Under the pieces are notes generated by a model. The model had not been told where the DNA came from. It saw only the letters and a program-made list of their open reading frames with translations, and ran no database searches. The translations under genes were made by a program, and so were the position numbers. Source: Chryseobacterium jejuense (lineage in GTDB: Bacteria > Bacteroidota > Bacteroidia > Flavobacteriales > Weeksellaceae). Taken from it: a stretch of 64,000 nt of DNA. Below are positions 63,844 through 64,000 of this stretch, one piece after another (positions within the stretch are counted from its first letter, which is position 1; every line of letters begins with the position of its first letter). Where the stretch lies: positions 372,001 through 436,000 of the forward strand of contig NZ_FNEG01000004.1 of assembly GCF_900100075.1 (NCBI RefSeq), in the 5' to 3' direction.

Positions 63844-64000
63844 AGTCGATATAAATATTTTCAAGAGTACAAAGAAAAAATAAATTATTCAATAAATCAA
63901 ATAAAGATTTGATTTTTTTGAACAACGATAACAAATTAATTTTATTGTATTACAATTTAATTCTAAAATTTTCATTTATTTTGTAATTTAGCAATTTCAA

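Overview
The window reads as chromosomal DNA of a Flavobacteriia member, most likely Chryseobacterium or a close relative. The grounds are an AT-rich composition, many exact TAnnTTTG -7 promoter boxes of the Bacteroidota type, a GldJ lipoprotein next to murF, a SusC-like TonB receptor with an N-terminal carboxypeptidase-like domain, a fused DoxD-DoxA protein and many small SxxC-type lipoproteins. The genus is inferred from protein family resemblance and was not tested by a search. No rRNA, tRNA, CRISPR array, prophage or intact insertion sequence was seen.

Layout. 0.1-3.8 kb: small secreted proteins and lipoproteins (WG repeat, lipocalin-like). 3.97-5.30 kb: a 205-bp tandem array of about 6.5 copies that ends 4 bp before the stop codon of a DUF4440/serine beta-lactamase-like hydrolase. 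6.9-12.5 kb: regulators with small metabolic genes (XRE-membrane protein, LysE exporter, AraC, siderophore-interacting flavoprotein, and a Crp/Fnr - saccharopine dehydrogenase-like - flavodoxin-fold reductase set). 13.0-14.8 kb: Xaa-Pro aminopeptidase. 15.4-16.4 kb: a DUF6526 gene followed by gene debris (frameshifted small lipoprotein, 5' stump of topoisomerase IB, a further fragment). 16.5-17.3 kb: AraC regulator.

17.5-27.9 kb, all on the minus strand, is a complete urease locus: ureA-ureB-ureC, an outer-membrane barrel gene, ureE-ureF-ureG-ureD, a UreH-like nickel permease candidate, a urea channel and a TonB-dependent receptor. Enzyme, nickel chaperones and possible import steps for both substrate and metal lie together. 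The three transport genes at the distal end are separated by dispersed repeat sequence.

28.8-44.9 kb carries mostly core and accessory metabolic genes: pruA, two small lipoproteins, a TPR-AraC membrane regulator, a periplasmic thioredoxin, fabH, corA, a patatin with an inserted membrane hairpin, a divergent HxlR/quinone reductase pair, tag with a MazG-like gene, an alpha/beta hydrolase and the DoxDA fusion. 45.4-51.2 kb holds an unknown gene and a TetR-TolC-HlyD-MFS efflux operon whose promoter overlaps a palindromic operator. 51.3-64 kb carries a TPR-like protein, a secreted Cys-rich peptide, holB, an outer-membrane protein with lptC and anmK, an AraC/beta-helix pair beside a truncated gene end, a SRPBCC protein, a NUDIX hydrolase, murF and gldJ.

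The non-coding DNA is rich in dispersed repeats: palindromic GGCTAAAGCC elements, two of them joined to ATCTTTT heptamer arrays of 7 and 14 copies, GGAAGCTGGAAG elements, and a composite repeat between the urease transport genes. I found no clear new defence or mobile system. The most unusual items are the 205-bp array, the heptamer arrays, the extra outer-membrane genes of the urease locus, a candidate small RNA near 12.8 kb and the gene remnants.
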